A DNA stretch of 64,000 nucleotides from contig SMSO01000037.1 of NCBI GenBank assembly GCA_004764695.1, forward strand, positions 1,596,247 through 1,660,246, read 5' to 3'. The stretch comes from Schizochytrium sp. TIO01. Taxonomy: Eukaryota; Sar; Bigyra; Thraustochytrida; Thraustochytriidae. A program made the position numbers and the translations under genes. The notes below the pieces were generated by a model that did no database searches, had not been told where the DNA came from, and worked only from the letters and a program-made list of their open reading frames with translations. The first letter of the stretch is position 1. Each line of letters begins with the position of its first letter. Below, piece by piece: positions 1 through 11,254 of the stretch.

Positions 1-66
1 ATGAGGGCATAATTCATGAATTATGTCCTGAATGTAGGAAGAATCAGAGTTTATCGATAAATTGAA

Positions 67-3000
67 TCACACTGATTCTGAGTCACAGGATTCGGTGGAC
101 CATGCTGCAATGGCACGATGGAGCTTGTTTGGGAAAACGTCTGGTTCAACATGAACATTGGTGAAATCCATTCCTGTTACAATCCAGCGATCTAGTAATT
201 CTGGTAACTCCCAGGGCCCACGTCGATCAAAGATAACTGGTTGATCCATTGGCTCTCCACTAAATGCCCGGAGGCTGAGCCGCTTCGAAAGTCTGTCAGT
301 CGGCAGGTCTTCGTACTTGATCGTTTGAGCAACCTCTGAGCGAATTTGGCGTTCCCACTCTGGCCAAGATACCAACCACTGCTCGAACTGCTCGTCCGTG
401 ACGCTCAATGCAGCTTCTTTAGCCACGTTAATGTCCTCTTCCGTGACGTTCACAAACGAACGGTAGAGCATAGCTACAGCGGAGACTGGAAGATCAAGCT
501 CTTCCCGAAGTGAAATTTCATAGCGAAGATACACACATACATCATCTTGAGTAGCACCCGGATGGTGCGCAGCATGTTCTCGAACGATTTGAAGCCTCAT
601 TACCCTTTTCCCTAAAGCGCGAAGAGCCTCACGGTCTCCTCTTGCATTTATAACAAGGGTGATTAAATACATATCATTGAGCGCCCAGATAGGTTTGTCT
701 GAACAAGAATCGATTGCGTCAGAGATTCGGGACAAAAGCTCTTCACGAACACCATCAGGATCATCTTGCAAAGTTTGAAGAAGTTCCACCACCCGCTTAG
801 CTAGTCCTTCTCGTAGATCTGGACGACGAAACTCAGCACTTCGCAACAGAAGGTTCAAGAAGGCTAATACAGAGGAGTGATAAAAGGAATCTAATACTTC
901 TTGAAGAGACAAATGAGATTCTAGGTGTGCTTCATCTTCCCAAAACTTCACAGCCTCTTCCAGAGTCTGGTGTTGTCGTGGTCGACCACCCTTCGAGTCA
1001 CCGAGATCGAGCTCAAGCAAGGTAAATAAAGCGCCGCACCTCGCACGGAGAATCTCAAGATCGAAATCTCTACCAATAGGAGAGGTTTCATCTACTACAA
1101 TACTCTGTGCATGTCGAATAACTGAGTCAGGAAGAGTGTCCAAGCTGCTGCAATTAGTGATCTTGATGCTGGAGGTCACACGGACGGACTCTGGGACTAC
1201 TTGCAACTCAGGGTTATCTTCCATGGTAAGAATACGGACTCGAAGGCGCTCAGGAAGGTGAACAAGACGTGTACAATCGCAAATATCAAGTGATTGACGA
1301 ACTCGAATATTCGGCGGGAGTTCGACAAGTGATGGTAGTTTTCGCAACGCAAGCGAGCCTCTCAGGTTTATCACGTCTGGCAAAAGCTCCAAACTTGGAC
1401 AAGAGTCAACGCGAAGGTTGCCTCGGCAGACCAAATCAGAAGGCAAACTGATCAGATTGAGGCATTGGTATACCACGAGGTCGCCAACTTGAATACCATG
1501 AGGAATCGTAAGCATGCCACACTGCTCTATACGTAGAACTCGCTTCACCTTGAAAGTTGAGCCTGAGGTTTCGAGTTGCGAGCATTGTACAATATGACAC
1601 ATGTCGACATTCATTCCTTCCGGAAGCTTCATGAGCCCAACATTTCTTAACGAGACACTTTGCCTACCACTTGGATTAAAAAATGAACTTGGGAGTGAAT
1701 TCAGATTTGTACAGCTGTATATAGAGCACTTTTCACGAACTTGTACTCCCTCAAGAATATGCGTAAGGGAGGGCATATTCTTAATATAAATAGTGTCAAC
1801 ACGAACACCTGATGGAATTGCTTCAAGGGGGCAGCGTTTTGCTTTGAACAAATTTCGTACTACCAAATCTTCAGGTAAGTCATACAGTTCAGTACAACCT
1901 GCTATAATCAGTTCAGACACCTGTAGGCCTTTTGGTAGTGTACGCAAGGGAGTGCTGCGAATACGAAGGTGCTCATTGATGCGTAAATGTCCCAGTTCAT
2001 TTAGGCTCTCGCAATGTTCAATAACGAGTTTCTCCAACTGTAAGATGTCAGGCAACTGTCTGAGAGATTTACAATGGGTCAACACGAGTGTCTCTGACAC
2101 TTGTATACTTTCAATACTTTCGAGATGAGCGCAGTGGTGTATCTCAAAGTGGAGAAGATCGATTACAGTTGGCAATTCCGTAATTAACGGCAGACCGTCC
2201 AAAACCAGCATTGTGCTGATCCGCATATCTGCGGGAAGGAACTGGAGGTTTGGACAACGTTTGACCACTAGTGTTGAAAGACTCAGGTTAGCTGGGAGCT
2301 CTGATATTTCGATGCAATCTTCAAGATGAATACCTATACCTTGCCATGGAAAGTTTGATGAAAAATGTATTGCGCTTGGCCACTTGCGTAAGGTAAGTTG
2401 ACCACAAAATCGTATTCCCTTTCCAAGGGTGAGGGTTGAGGATGTATGATGTTCGAGTTTCAAACCATCAATTGTAACTGTGTTCGAAATATCTACTGAT
2501 CCCTGACTTCGGTGATGGACTTCGAGATGAATCCACTTAAGTAATGCAGTGAGAACAGCAAGGTCTGAGTGGACCAGCTTTAGGCCCACGGCTGTAAGAC
2601 GGAAGCTTTCAAGATCAATAGCAGTCCCATGTAGTAGAATTTCCCTGCAACGCTCAGCTCGGTGTTCAATCGACATAGATAAGAGAAAAGTAAAGAGGCT
2701 CTCCAAAGTCTTTGACGCATCATTGCCTTGAGAGAAAGCAATTGATGTCAGCGTGTTGGACTTGGCAACTAATCCAACGAGCGGTGTAAGTTGTTCTGAC
2801 GCCAAATTGCATTCTTGAATGCGCAGTTTCTGAATGCTGTTATGCTTTTCTAAGGCATTTGTAAGTTTTCCCATTGTGCTTAGAGACATCGGAGTGCGTA
2901 CGAAATCTAGTTCCTGAAGCCCAACATTTCTTCCAATGCTCTCTGCGAAGGATGTAAAGCCGCTAACTGACATCGTCTTTTCAGCTTCCTCTGTGCAGAA

Positions 3001-5286
3001 TCTTAATTTCTCTACCCGTAAAGACTTGAGTTCTTCCATTGCAAGCGTGTCACAGAGACCTGCCCACGGCATACCAAGATCACCCGCTGATACTTTGATC
3101 TCGAGCTTCCTCAAAGTAAACGGTGAGGTGGCTGTAATTGCCCCAAGCATTGCATCCAACAGATCAGTAGAGCTGGTTACTTCTAGTTCGTGGATTCCGC
3201 CCAAGCCAGATCGAAAGGCACGCATGAAATGCTGCTTGTGCGAAGTCGAGTCAATGCATACACAAAGTCTAGATGATGATCGGGATGCCAGCGACTTCAT
3301 GAAGCGTTGAGCATAACCAGCTCTCTCGGCTGCTGTACAAGCTGGTGCCGACGAAGGACCCTGACTAAGATTCAACCGGCGAAGTTTAGATATTGTCCCA
3401 TCTTCAGTTCCGAAAGCAGGTAAGTCACGTAATGCTTCCTTGTACAAATTGTTGCTACCAAGATCAAGCGATTGTAGTGAAACATTTTCCTGTAATGCTG
3501 CAGAAATAATATCCCAACCTTCATTAATTGAATTGTAACTTAAGTCGAGGTGCTTAAGCACAGCATTTTGGCGTAGCATGTGTTGCAAAGAATCAGTAAA
3601 GTCCTCAGTGAGGCAGTTTGATGCTAAATTGAGGCCTATAAGACGATGATTTTCAGAGAGCTGCACCATTGCAATTCGCCCAAGAAGGTCGTTGATTTCG
3701 TTTGCAGAGAGGTCCAAAAATAATAATCTAGAGTCCGGACCTAGGAGATCTATCCATGGTGGTGCCACTGTGTCTTCAGCATTTCCAGCAGGGACAATAC
3801 CTGAGATACCAACCAAATTTTTACTCAGGTTGAGAGATTGCAGATCGCCTTTTCGATAGACCAGAGCAGCAGCTAAGTCTCCAGCGCCGCGGTCCGATAT
3901 TCCAGTGTCACTGAGATCAAGAGAGATAAGGGACGGTAAAACCCCGTTAACAAGCTCTTTACATAGCGCCGTGCAGCCGGAGTCCCCAAGCTTGCTCTGC
4001 GAAAGATCGAGATGCCGGACACCATGAAAGGATCGGCAAAGAAGAGTTACGCTATGTGGCCTTTGGTTACTCTCCAGGCATGTCAGCCCAGAGAGCAGCA
4101 ACGAGCGCACTGAATTATTACTACGTCTTTCGGAAATCTTCCGCAGCGCTGAGCGAAATGAATTCTCCTTTTGACGTGCCAACCAGCTAGAAATAGGGGT
4201 CGCCTGGGCATATGGTTCGAATGTGAAATTTGGCCCAAGGTTGACTGTTACCGATGAAACATGGTGACGTGCAGAGGCCACTGAAAGTGCAGGGACAATA
4301 CCTTTCCAAAGAGCAAAGTCGTTAAATGCAAGGCCACACGGTTTCTGCCATTGACCATTTACGCTGAAATACATGACTTTTTGATCCAGGTCAACATAGC
4401 AACCAATAATATCGCCCGTTTTGCATCGTCGGCCAAACTCTTCCGCACGAGAATCGGCGATAATCTGAGCCTGAGAAGGGTCGTAAGCCCAACTGTAGAG
4501 GTTGTCGCCAACACCAGCCCCATGACCATCTTCAAAAGATGTTGCAACCCACCAAGTATCTGTCCACCCGATTCGGGCAGATGCCCATGAAGCCTCTCCA
4601 CACCACCCTGAGAGATCAACTTCGTAGTAAAAGCACCCTCGCCCTGTACGAAGTGGAGCCATTTCTTTGAGTGCTACAGTTGTAAAAGCCCCAGAAAAGG
4701 TGATATGAACTTTGCCATCTCCAGAACGCTCAAATTCGGCAGATCCAGACAGAACTTTGAACGGAGCCTGTCCCGATACCTCGTATGTTGAGGATAAATT
4801 AAGGCCTTCGCATGACGAGGTTCTATTTGCATCGATCAAGAGTGAAGCAAGGGTTTGTCCACTGAGAAACTCAGCGCCCTCAAGGTTAATAATGCGAGGA
4901 GCGTGATTTCCGCGTAGCGTTTTGGACAACTGCGCACTAACTTTTGTGGACAAAGTGCACCGTGAAAGATCAAGAAGATCAAATGTTTTTGTTTTGCGTA
5001 ATGCTGACCACAATTCGCGGCTATCAAGAAATCGGACTAGAAGATCATCTGGGCTTACAATTGCACCAAATTCATCCTGTGTGAGCATATAGAGGATTGC
5101 TCGCCGCAGGTGGATGTCCTTTTCGCCTTCAAGTTCATGGACACCATCGCCAAGGCCCAGTCGATCTTTATGACGTGATTCTGTAACCATGAGAGCTCTT
5201 TCACCAAGAAATCGTGCAACACCTGCAACTATACTGTTGCGTGTAAATGTAACGCGACGACTTCGCCGCTTTGACCCGTCGCTCAT
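67..5286 (-). CDS. LRR-SPRY-LRR protein with a C-terminal bacterial-type NEL E3 ubiquitin ligase-like domain
   Basis: Single exon, 1739 residues. From the N-terminus: a basic start and unassigned segment (1-210); a SPRY/B30.2-like domain (about 213-353, with GRGCFYYEV, RIGWTD and YFSVNGQW); ribonuclease-inhibitor-type LRRs of about 28 residues (about 390-640, repeated LxxLDLSxN); a divergent LRR-like stretch (640-960); then 19 full plus one partial short repeats of 19-23 residues (994-1390, pattern LPxxLxVxxLxIxxCxxL). These short repeats resemble LRRs of bacterial IpaH/SspH-class effectors. The C-terminus (about 1440-1672) is all-helical and has the NEL landmarks: a CSDK motif (Cys1528, Asp1530; the family's catalytic CxD), then LNDM, a VYLRYEISLREELDLP stretch, LYRSF and a WPEWERQI segment. 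NEL proteins transfer ubiquitin through a Cys thioester, and the LRRs choose the substrate. No signal peptide or membrane helix is seen. LRR and SPRY calls are strong; NEL is a by-eye family match that I consider likely. Activity and substrate are unknown. Confidence 0.85.
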   Translation of the reverse strand: MSDGSKRRSRRVTFTRNSIVAGVARFLGERALMVTESRHKDRLGLGDGVHELEGEKDIHLRRAILYMLTQDEFGAIVSPDDLLVRFLDSRELWSALRKTKTFDLLDLSRCTLSTKVSAQLSKTLRGNHAPRIINLEGAEFLSGQTLASLLIDANRTSSCEGLNLSSTYEVSGQAPFKVLSGSAEFERSGDGKVHITFSGAFTTVALKEMAPLRTGRGCFYYEVDLSGWCGEASWASARIGWTDTWWVATSFEDGHGAGVGDNLYSWAYDPSQAQIIADSRAEEFGRRCKTGDIIGCYVDLDQKVMYFSVNGQWQKPCGLAFNDFALWKGIVPALSVASARHHVSSVTVNLGPNFTFEPYAQATPISSWLARQKENSFRSALRKISERRSNNSVRSLLLSGLTCLESNQRPHSVTLLCRSFHGVRHLDLSQSKLGDSGCTALCKELVNGVLPSLISLDLSDTGISDRGAGDLAAALVYRKGDLQSLNLSKNLVGISGIVPAGNAEDTVAPPWIDLLGPDSRLLFLDLSANEINDLLGRIAMVQLSENHRLIGLNLASNCLTEDFTDSLQHMLRQNAVLKHLDLSYNSINEGWDIISAALQENVSLQSLDLGSNNLYKEALRDLPAFGTEDGTISKLRRLNLSQGPSSAPACTAAERAGYAQRFMKSLASRSSSRLCVCIDSTSHKQHFMRAFRSGLGGIHELEVTSSTDLLDAMLGAITATSPFTLRKLEIKVSAGDLGMPWAGLCDTLAMEELKSLRVEKLRFCTEEAEKTMSVSGFTSFAESIGRNVGLQELDFVRTPMSLSTMGKLTNALEKHNSIQKLRIQECNLASEQLTPLVGLVAKSNTLTSIAFSQGNDASKTLESLFTFLLSMSIEHRAERCREILLHGTAIDLESFRLTAVGLKLVHSDLAVLTALLKWIHLEVHHRSQGSVDISNTVTIDGLKLEHHTSSTLTLGKGIRFCGQLTLRKWPSAIHFSSNFPWQGIGIHLEDCIEISELPANLSLSTLVVKRCPNLQFLPADMRISTMLVLDGLPLITELPTVIDLLHFEIHHCAHLESIESIQVSETLVLTHCKSLRQLPDILQLEKLVIEHCESLNELGHLRINEHLRIRSTPLRTLPKGLQVSELIIAGCTELYDLPEDLVVRNLFKAKRCPLEAIPSGVRVDTIYIKNMPSLTHILEGVQVREKCSIYSCTNLNSLPSSFFNPSGRQSVSLRNVGLMKLPEGMNVDMCHIVQCSQLETSGSTFKVKRVLRIEQCGMLTIPHGIQVGDLVVYQCLNLISLPSDLVCRGNLRVDSCPSLELLPDVINLRGSLALRKLPSLVELPPNIRVRQSLDICDCTRLVHLPERLRVRILTMEDNPELQVVPESVRVTSSIKITNCSSLDTLPDSVIRHAQSIVVDETSPIGRDFDLEILRARCGALFTLLELDLGDSKGGRPRQHQTLEEAVKFWEDEAHLESHLSLQEVLDSFYHSSVLAFLNLLLRSAEFRRPDLREGLAKRVVELLQTLQDDPDGVREELLSRISDAIDSCSDKPIWALNDMYLITLVINARGDREALRALGKRVMRLQIVREHAAHHPGATQDDVCVYLRYEISLREELDLPVSAVAMLYRSFVNVTEEDINVAKEAALSVTDEQFEQWLVSWPEWERQIRSEVAQTIKYEDLPTDRLSKRLSLRAFSGEPMDQPVIFDRRGPWELPELLDRWIVTGMDFTNVHVEPDVFPNKLHRAIAAWSTESCDSESV

Positions 5287-5602
5287 TTTTGTTTGTCTCT
5301 CTTGAGTTTCAAAGATGTCCTATAGGTGGTCTCAATATTGCAGCCCTGCTCCTCTCGTACAGACCGATGACAGTGACTTGAGTGGCAACCTTCACGTTTA
5401 TATTGTGCTACTCCGGTAAGGACCTACTTTTGGGACGTCTCAAAAAATGAAGCAGTCACTTCTTCGAACTGCTGAGTTAATGCCGATGAGTTGAATACCT
5501 TTTCCACGGCACTGACAACACTTGACCTTCAAGCTGTTGTCCCGGATTTGTGTTCTGCAATGTTGTTCTTTTCACGGGTCTAACTCAATGGTTTGCTGCT
5601 TT

Positions 5603-5643
5603 GCTTGTTTGCATATGTGCTTGTTTGCATATGTGCTTGTTTG
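5603..5643. repeat. 16-bp tandem repeat, about 2.5 copies
   Basis: The unit GCTTGTTTGCATATGT is repeated twice exactly, followed by a partial third copy. It lies about 320 bp upstream of the LRR-NEL start codon. Confidence 0.8.
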
Positions 5644-6222
5644 TCGTCACCAACTTGCAGAAACACAGTCCGCAAATTTGACGGATTACCTGTTTTTCCT
5701 TACCAATTTTTTAATTTTTTTAATTTTATTTATTTATTGTTTTTTTCTTTTTGAAGTCGAATAAGTGAGTGATGATGAGAGTGACAAATAACCCAAGGCC
5801 TGAATTAGACTTGCGTTGCTGGGATCATCGAAGCACGAAGAAGACCTTTCATTCGGGCGGGGAAAATCTCAACCTAAACAGCAGATGGGAGAAGGTGATG
5901 AAGATGACGATTATGCTGACATGACTTGCTGCATTTGTTGAGAGCGATTTGCTAGGGAATGGGGGGAGAACGTCCTCCCAGCTCGAGCGAGTGAAGAAAC
6001 ACAACGAGGTCGATCGACAGAATTGATTGGCTCCCTCGCGCGACCGTGGCCTTGAAACTTGCGCGCTCACCTGGCCACTTCCTTCTTTTGGAATGCACAC
6101 CTTATCCCATCTCAACTAAGAACACTAGGTACTATGATGATGCCTCAGAACGACACATTAACATTACCAGGAACTTCGGATTGAATACGTACGCGTGTTC
6201 GAGTCTACTCCCCCTAAGTGGG

Positions 6223-6295
6223 TATCTATCTATCTACCTACCTACATACATACATAAATACATTACATACATACCTACTCACCTCATACCTACTC
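6223..6295. repeat. Compound tetranucleotide microsatellite (TATC/TACC/TACA)
   Basis: A run of TATC units passes into TACC and then imperfect TACA units. It lies within the spacer and is related to the purer TACC tract about 0.9 kb downstream. Confidence 0.8.
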
Positions 6296-7110
6296 GGCCT
6301 ACCACATGGCCATCATGAAAGGATTTGAGGCTTATGATGGTGCAACATTCAAGTTGGTGTTTAAGTTCCTTTTCTTTTCTGATCAATTTATTACTCTGTC
6401 CGAGTCTGATTCCACAGTAAGCCTTTTTTTTCTTTTCTCTTTCCTTTGATTGATGTTTATAAAAAATTAACTCAGTGATGGGTAGGGAAACAGGTAGCAG
6501 CATTAGAGGATAGCTTGCAATACTAGAGCTAAGTTATGTCACCCTCCTTTGAAATACAAAGTTAAAAGCAACACCGTGACTACCACCAGTAAGGGAAAGT
6601 AGTGGTAGGAAACAATGTCAGGGTTGTCCAATTTGTGAAATACAATGAATCAAGACCAAATAGAGTCCTGGAACGCTGCTTGCGGCGGCTAAAGGGTGAC
6701 GGCGATGCTCACTTCCCTAGGTAGCAATTTCTGGATGACTCTAGAGCTAAAAAATCTATTAACTTCAAAATAATCTATAAGTTTTTATCTGGGAGTGAAG
6801 ATAGTTCACAAAGTACCTACTACTACTGTTTGCAGTAATGACCACCATTGTTAACTAGCGCCCGACACTGATCTGCACGTGCTGGATCACTATTTTAAAA
6901 AGTTGATGGTAAATATGAGATGTTGCTGGTTTTTGAATAATATAAAAGAAATCGAGGTGCAAAATGGTTCTCTGGCGCATCACCGCTTTATGTGATGCAG
7001 CCTATGAAGATCACGGATCATCAGGCATCACGGTTGCGGGTGGCTTACTCAGAATTTGAGGAGGACTTGTCTTACCGTTCTGCCACCCTCTCACTCGAAT
7101 AGTAGGTATC

Positions 7111-7153
7111 TACCTACCTACCTACCTACCTACCTACCTACCTACCTACCTAC
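7111..7153. repeat. (TACC)n microsatellite, about 10 copies
   Basis: Perfect TACC tandem array in a non-coding spacer. Short TACC/GGTA runs recur elsewhere in the window's spacers. Confidence 0.9.
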
Positions 7154-9143
7154 TCTTTTTAAATTTAAAACTTATTTCTAAAAAAACAAAACAAAAAACG
7201 CTACGTATAAAGCTGGCAGGCTGCTCGTCTCGTCATAAAGTTATGGGCTGTTGGTAAGGTAGCAGTCGCTAGTAGACGCCTACCTGCCTCGTAGCACTTT
7301 AGGTAGGAATTTTAAAGCTTAGCCTATGCATGTATAGAGAAACCAGAGTATCTTGTTAGCGGCTTGTTTGAACTGCTCACACACCTTCTTTCCTACTAAT
7401 ATGATGATTCTCGACACTTAAGGGAGAGCAGAATAGCTTGAATCTTCGGTGAGCAGAGCTATAGCATTAGCGAAGGTCCATAATACTTTATGCCTCTTCC
7501 GATTTAAGGACTTTATGGAGTTAATTCCAGCTTTTGAACAACATCATGATTTCCTCAAATAAGGAGACCTGCTCCTATGCAATACTAGATAGTTGTGGGT
7601 TGCGCATTGGTCAATTAAACATATCCGAGCACTTGCATCTACAACTGCAAGTCTATACTATTCTTTTAATAGTGGACTAGTAGATAATGCTTACGTACAC
7701 TAGTTAGGACTCATTTTTATCTTTCTTCTCATTTCTCAAGTTTGAGCGTGCGCCAATAATTTAATTTGCAGATTGATATGTTTTACTCCGAAAAACTTAG
7801 ATCCGTCTGCTATTATGCGAACCATCATGAGATCCCTCTTTCAATGACCAAATGGCATCTGCATTTTTTACTTGACATTTGGCGTTAACTGCAAGGTAAT
7901 CGTCGTGCAATAGAGTTATAGAGTTTTCTGTTTTGCCCAGAAGTTCACCTCATAAAAGGTTTGCCAACAAAGTGATCCCAACTTTGAAGATGCCATTGGA
8001 AAAGAAGAGCTGCGTAACTTGCAAATACCGTACACTTACCTCCTTATGGGAGACTATCGAACACTAATGATCTCCCAATTGCACCAATTAGAATTGTTGG
8101 CTGATTGCAAAACTAAGAATAGCCCTGAACTATATTTAATGTCAAGTCGTTCTCACTGAGATATCTAGTACTACCTACTTGAAGGTGTAGCGAGTGAGCT
8201 TATTGGTTGTGTGCAATTTGCAAGTTAAAGTGAAATTTTGCAAGGAAATGTCTGCCTTATTGGTCTTAAAAGTGAATTACATGGAAACTCTGTAGGGTGC
8301 AATATTGGAAATTAAAGGTATCGGGGTACCAGGCCATGAGCAAAACTTGAATTCCTTCGTGTGCGTGATCTCTACTTTGAGACCTGATTTGAACTCGTCT
8401 TTTAAACTCTAAGCATGCGTTTTACAGGTCTCGGTTACTGCAAATGAATAGTATTCTTTGTGGTCATGAAGATACTTTCATTTGAGTGTATGTTTGGCCC
8501 AGGGAGTTCGAGATCGTGCGACAAGGAATCTGCATTTGGTTTGCGTCATTTCAGAATATTCATCGCTGTCATTATGCAAGAAGACTCGCACTACAATGAA
8601 AAAAAGCATCTTGCTATTCCCCACACGAATTTAGTCACAGATCATTCTCTTATTTAAAGTTGATTGACAGAGGCATACAATTTATTCTACTCAGCATATC
8701 GCGTTTTAAAATGATGAAGATAGAGTATACTCTTCTGTTATTTCAAAATGTATAATCCATCGATGGCGCTAGATATTAACAGGTAGTATTTAAAAGATAC
8801 AGTGATCACTATATAAATTTGCCGCTGCACTGACCTACTTGTCGTACTTTATTTTTTAAATACACCTTCAATAGAGATTTCGTTTTGGAACTGGCTAGGC
8901 AACTTAACCAACGTGACTGTGTATGTAGCGTATAGTCGAAAACAACGACAACGATTACAACGACAAAGGCAACTAAGGTCCTAACTACTGCTAGTAATGG
9001 GTATGCACTGCTAAAACGTTACATTAAAAAAATAAAATAAGTCAGGATTTGAAAAGCCCAAGCCCATAGCAAAGGAAAGGCAATTTAAAATACTCAACAG
9101 ATACGAAAGATCCATCCAGGAGGATAATAGACACTGTCACACA

Positions 9144-10066
9144 ATGGCGCCTGCCGCGCTGCAGGAGGCAGCAGATGCTTTGGCTTCCGTCTCAGAAAAC
9201 GACAAGTGGAATGCAGTAAAGGTACGTGAGGCAAAACCAGTAGAGTATTTTATACTGGATTCAACCACCAGGAAAGGAGACTTGCGAACAGCCAGCCCTT
9301 GGCAGAGAGAGCCTGGTTTGTTGAGACTCAGCTCACGTGCATACCTCGATCGAGGCTTTTGCATTACTACAGCCCATTGAAGGTTCAGATTGCTGTGCTA
9401 TAGTGCGCAAAAAGCATATATCTTGATACCGTGCTTCTTCAAATAAGATCACTAACATTTTGCGCAAGTTTATTGAAAACACAGCTCACTCTATTATTCA
9501 ATGCAGTGATTGGTTTCGGGTTCTTCATTGGATCTCTATTTCTAGACTCGAAATGGGGCAGTGGAGCATCTTTTCAAGCTGTTTTCACCTCTATGATTCA
9601 TGAAGTTTACACTTTGTATGTGCTGCATCTAGTAAACCGTCAAGATATTGGAGGTCAAGCTGATTTCCTGGGAGGAATCAATGTAATGATGAACGTTCTT
9701 CTTCTGCAAACTGCGGCCCTATGGGGGGACTTAGCCGGCGGACTTAACATTACCAACGGGACTATCTGTATTGTAGAGGCTTCTACTTCAGAACGCTTTA
9801 TTGCTGTAGTCTCAACCCTCCTTTTTATTGTTCATCTGGCCCTTACAGGTATGGTCGTCTTTTGGAGGAATGATCTTGTGCGTAACACAACATATGTTCA
9901 ATACAACCAGCCTGCAGATTTTGAAGCTGGTCATCACAGCAGGGTAGATGTGCAAGCTAACATAAATGCATCCCCGAGTTACCAAAGCGGTGGTCACCCC
10001 GGAAATCAGCAACATCCCAAGAGACAATTTATTATTGATGATGAAGATGCAGACGCAGAACTGTGA
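9144..10066 (+). CDS. Spliced four-helix membrane protein of unknown function
   Basis: Proposed join(9144..9221, 9485..10066), 219 residues. Exon 1 encodes 26 residues starting at an ATG and ends at AAG|GTACGTGAG. The 263-nt intron ends at AACACAG, with a CTAAC branch-point-like motif at 9452-9456, 28 nt before the AG. Both junctions are phase 0. Exon 2 encodes four hydrophobic segments: LTLLFNAVIGFGFFIGSLFL, a second around FQAVFTSMIHEVYTLYVLHL, a third around INVMMNVLLLQTAALWG, and a fourth around FIAVVSTLLFIVHLALTGMVVFW. A polar, acidic C-terminal tail of about 60 residues ends in DDEDADAEL. No signal peptide or known family is recognised. The long open stretch in exon 2 has no ATG before its first helix, which supports splicing to exon 1. 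The exact acceptor is inferred. Confidence 0.6.
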
Positions 10067-11254
10067 ATCAAGGCAATGGTCTGTACGTAGCTACCAAAGT
10101 CTCTCTCGAAAGAGTGCTTGGAACTACTTGCTCACTCAATGTTCTCGTAGGAAAGTAACTCGAAATCAGCATTGTGTAGTTAAAGATTGATTATGACAAG
10201 CAAGTTTTCTTAACGCTATGAGATGGTCCAACATTGTATCACGGTAGGAATGTAATTTCTCTGTGAGAAGTTGCTCGATCATTCGCTTTACAAGAACAAT
10301 TCGGCACTTGGCATAACTTCAGCATCATGTTTACTTGGCCAAGTATTATAAAGTCGAAAGGTCTATACTCCTTGAGGCTGTTAAGTTTCGCACAGGTTTT
10401 TAATTTGTCTCCATTTTGGTCGCGCACAGAGGTCTAACTGCTACGAAAGTCCAATCTATATTACCATATTGCACCGCAAGAAGGCCTCCAGTTTCCATAA
10501 TGATCATTTTTCTATATGATAGATTTTAAAGAAGCAGATAATTTCAGGCCCTTGGCGCTTCCAATTGCGTTCGACGTTATTACGTTATTACCTTTTGCCT
10601 TCTATGGTAGTCTGAGAATGGTAGTGACGCGTTTGTCCTGGTACGTGTTTAACCACTTGGTTTTGGAAAAGTACAATTGATGAAGGTGATGTCAATTGAA
10701 AAAGTAGACTCTACTTCACCAATTATCAATCTAATACAAACGGAATTTTGATGACAAACGGGCATTATTGTGGTGAAATGCGGTACCTATATCGGAGGTT
10801 TATTCTCCATACCAGATGTTAGGCCCACTTGAGCAACAAACACCCTTTCTTTTTCCCTTTACTCAATTAGAATTACAAGTCATGATAGACCAGCGAAGTT
10901 CAAATACTTCGTGTTTAGCTGAGCAAGCTATTACAATTGCCTCCTGTCCGATTGCCACTCTCTGGCTATAGCCAGAGGAGAATACTTTGCAAATTATTTC
11001 TCTAAGTATAGTTCTTTGGGAATACTCCCCGTGTTCCCTGTATACCCGTTTCGCCTTATTGAAATCGCTATGTGGTAGTAATAAATAGACAACGTCAAAC
11101 TAGCAGGTGTACTTAGGCAAGAGCGCATTTTAACCTGAAGATTCATCAAATCAGCACATAGAGGGCATCGGCCTCATATATAGAACCACGTGGCAAGGTA
11201 TTACTGCTCGAAATACGCTGTTGCGGAGCTTGGGCAAGTACTCTTGCAAACACA
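10067..11254. other. Intergenic region, no gene recognised
   Basis: A 1.2-kb AT-rich spacer between two same-strand genes. Only short open frames without coding character are present. It should contain the 3' end of the membrane-protein transcript and the promoter of the next gene. Confidence 0.5.

Larger units (their letters stand above)
5287..9143. other. AT-rich intergenic region with microsatellites, no gene recognised
   Basis: This 3.9-kb spacer lies upstream of both flanking genes, which diverge. Short open frames occur but none has recognisable composition, domain or start context. It holds a 16-bp tandem repeat near 5603, tetranucleotide tracts at 6223-6295 and 7111-7153, and several A/T homopolymers. 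The 5287-5500 part presumably carries the promoter and 5' UTR of the LRR-NEL gene. No tRNA B-box-like motif was noticed. Confidence 0.6.

Noticed and set aside
5345-5368. Resemblance of the minus strand (GTACGAGAGGA) to the sarcin-ricin loop of large-subunit rRNA
   Set aside because: Only 11 bases match and the flanks do not resemble rRNA, so it is a chance match.
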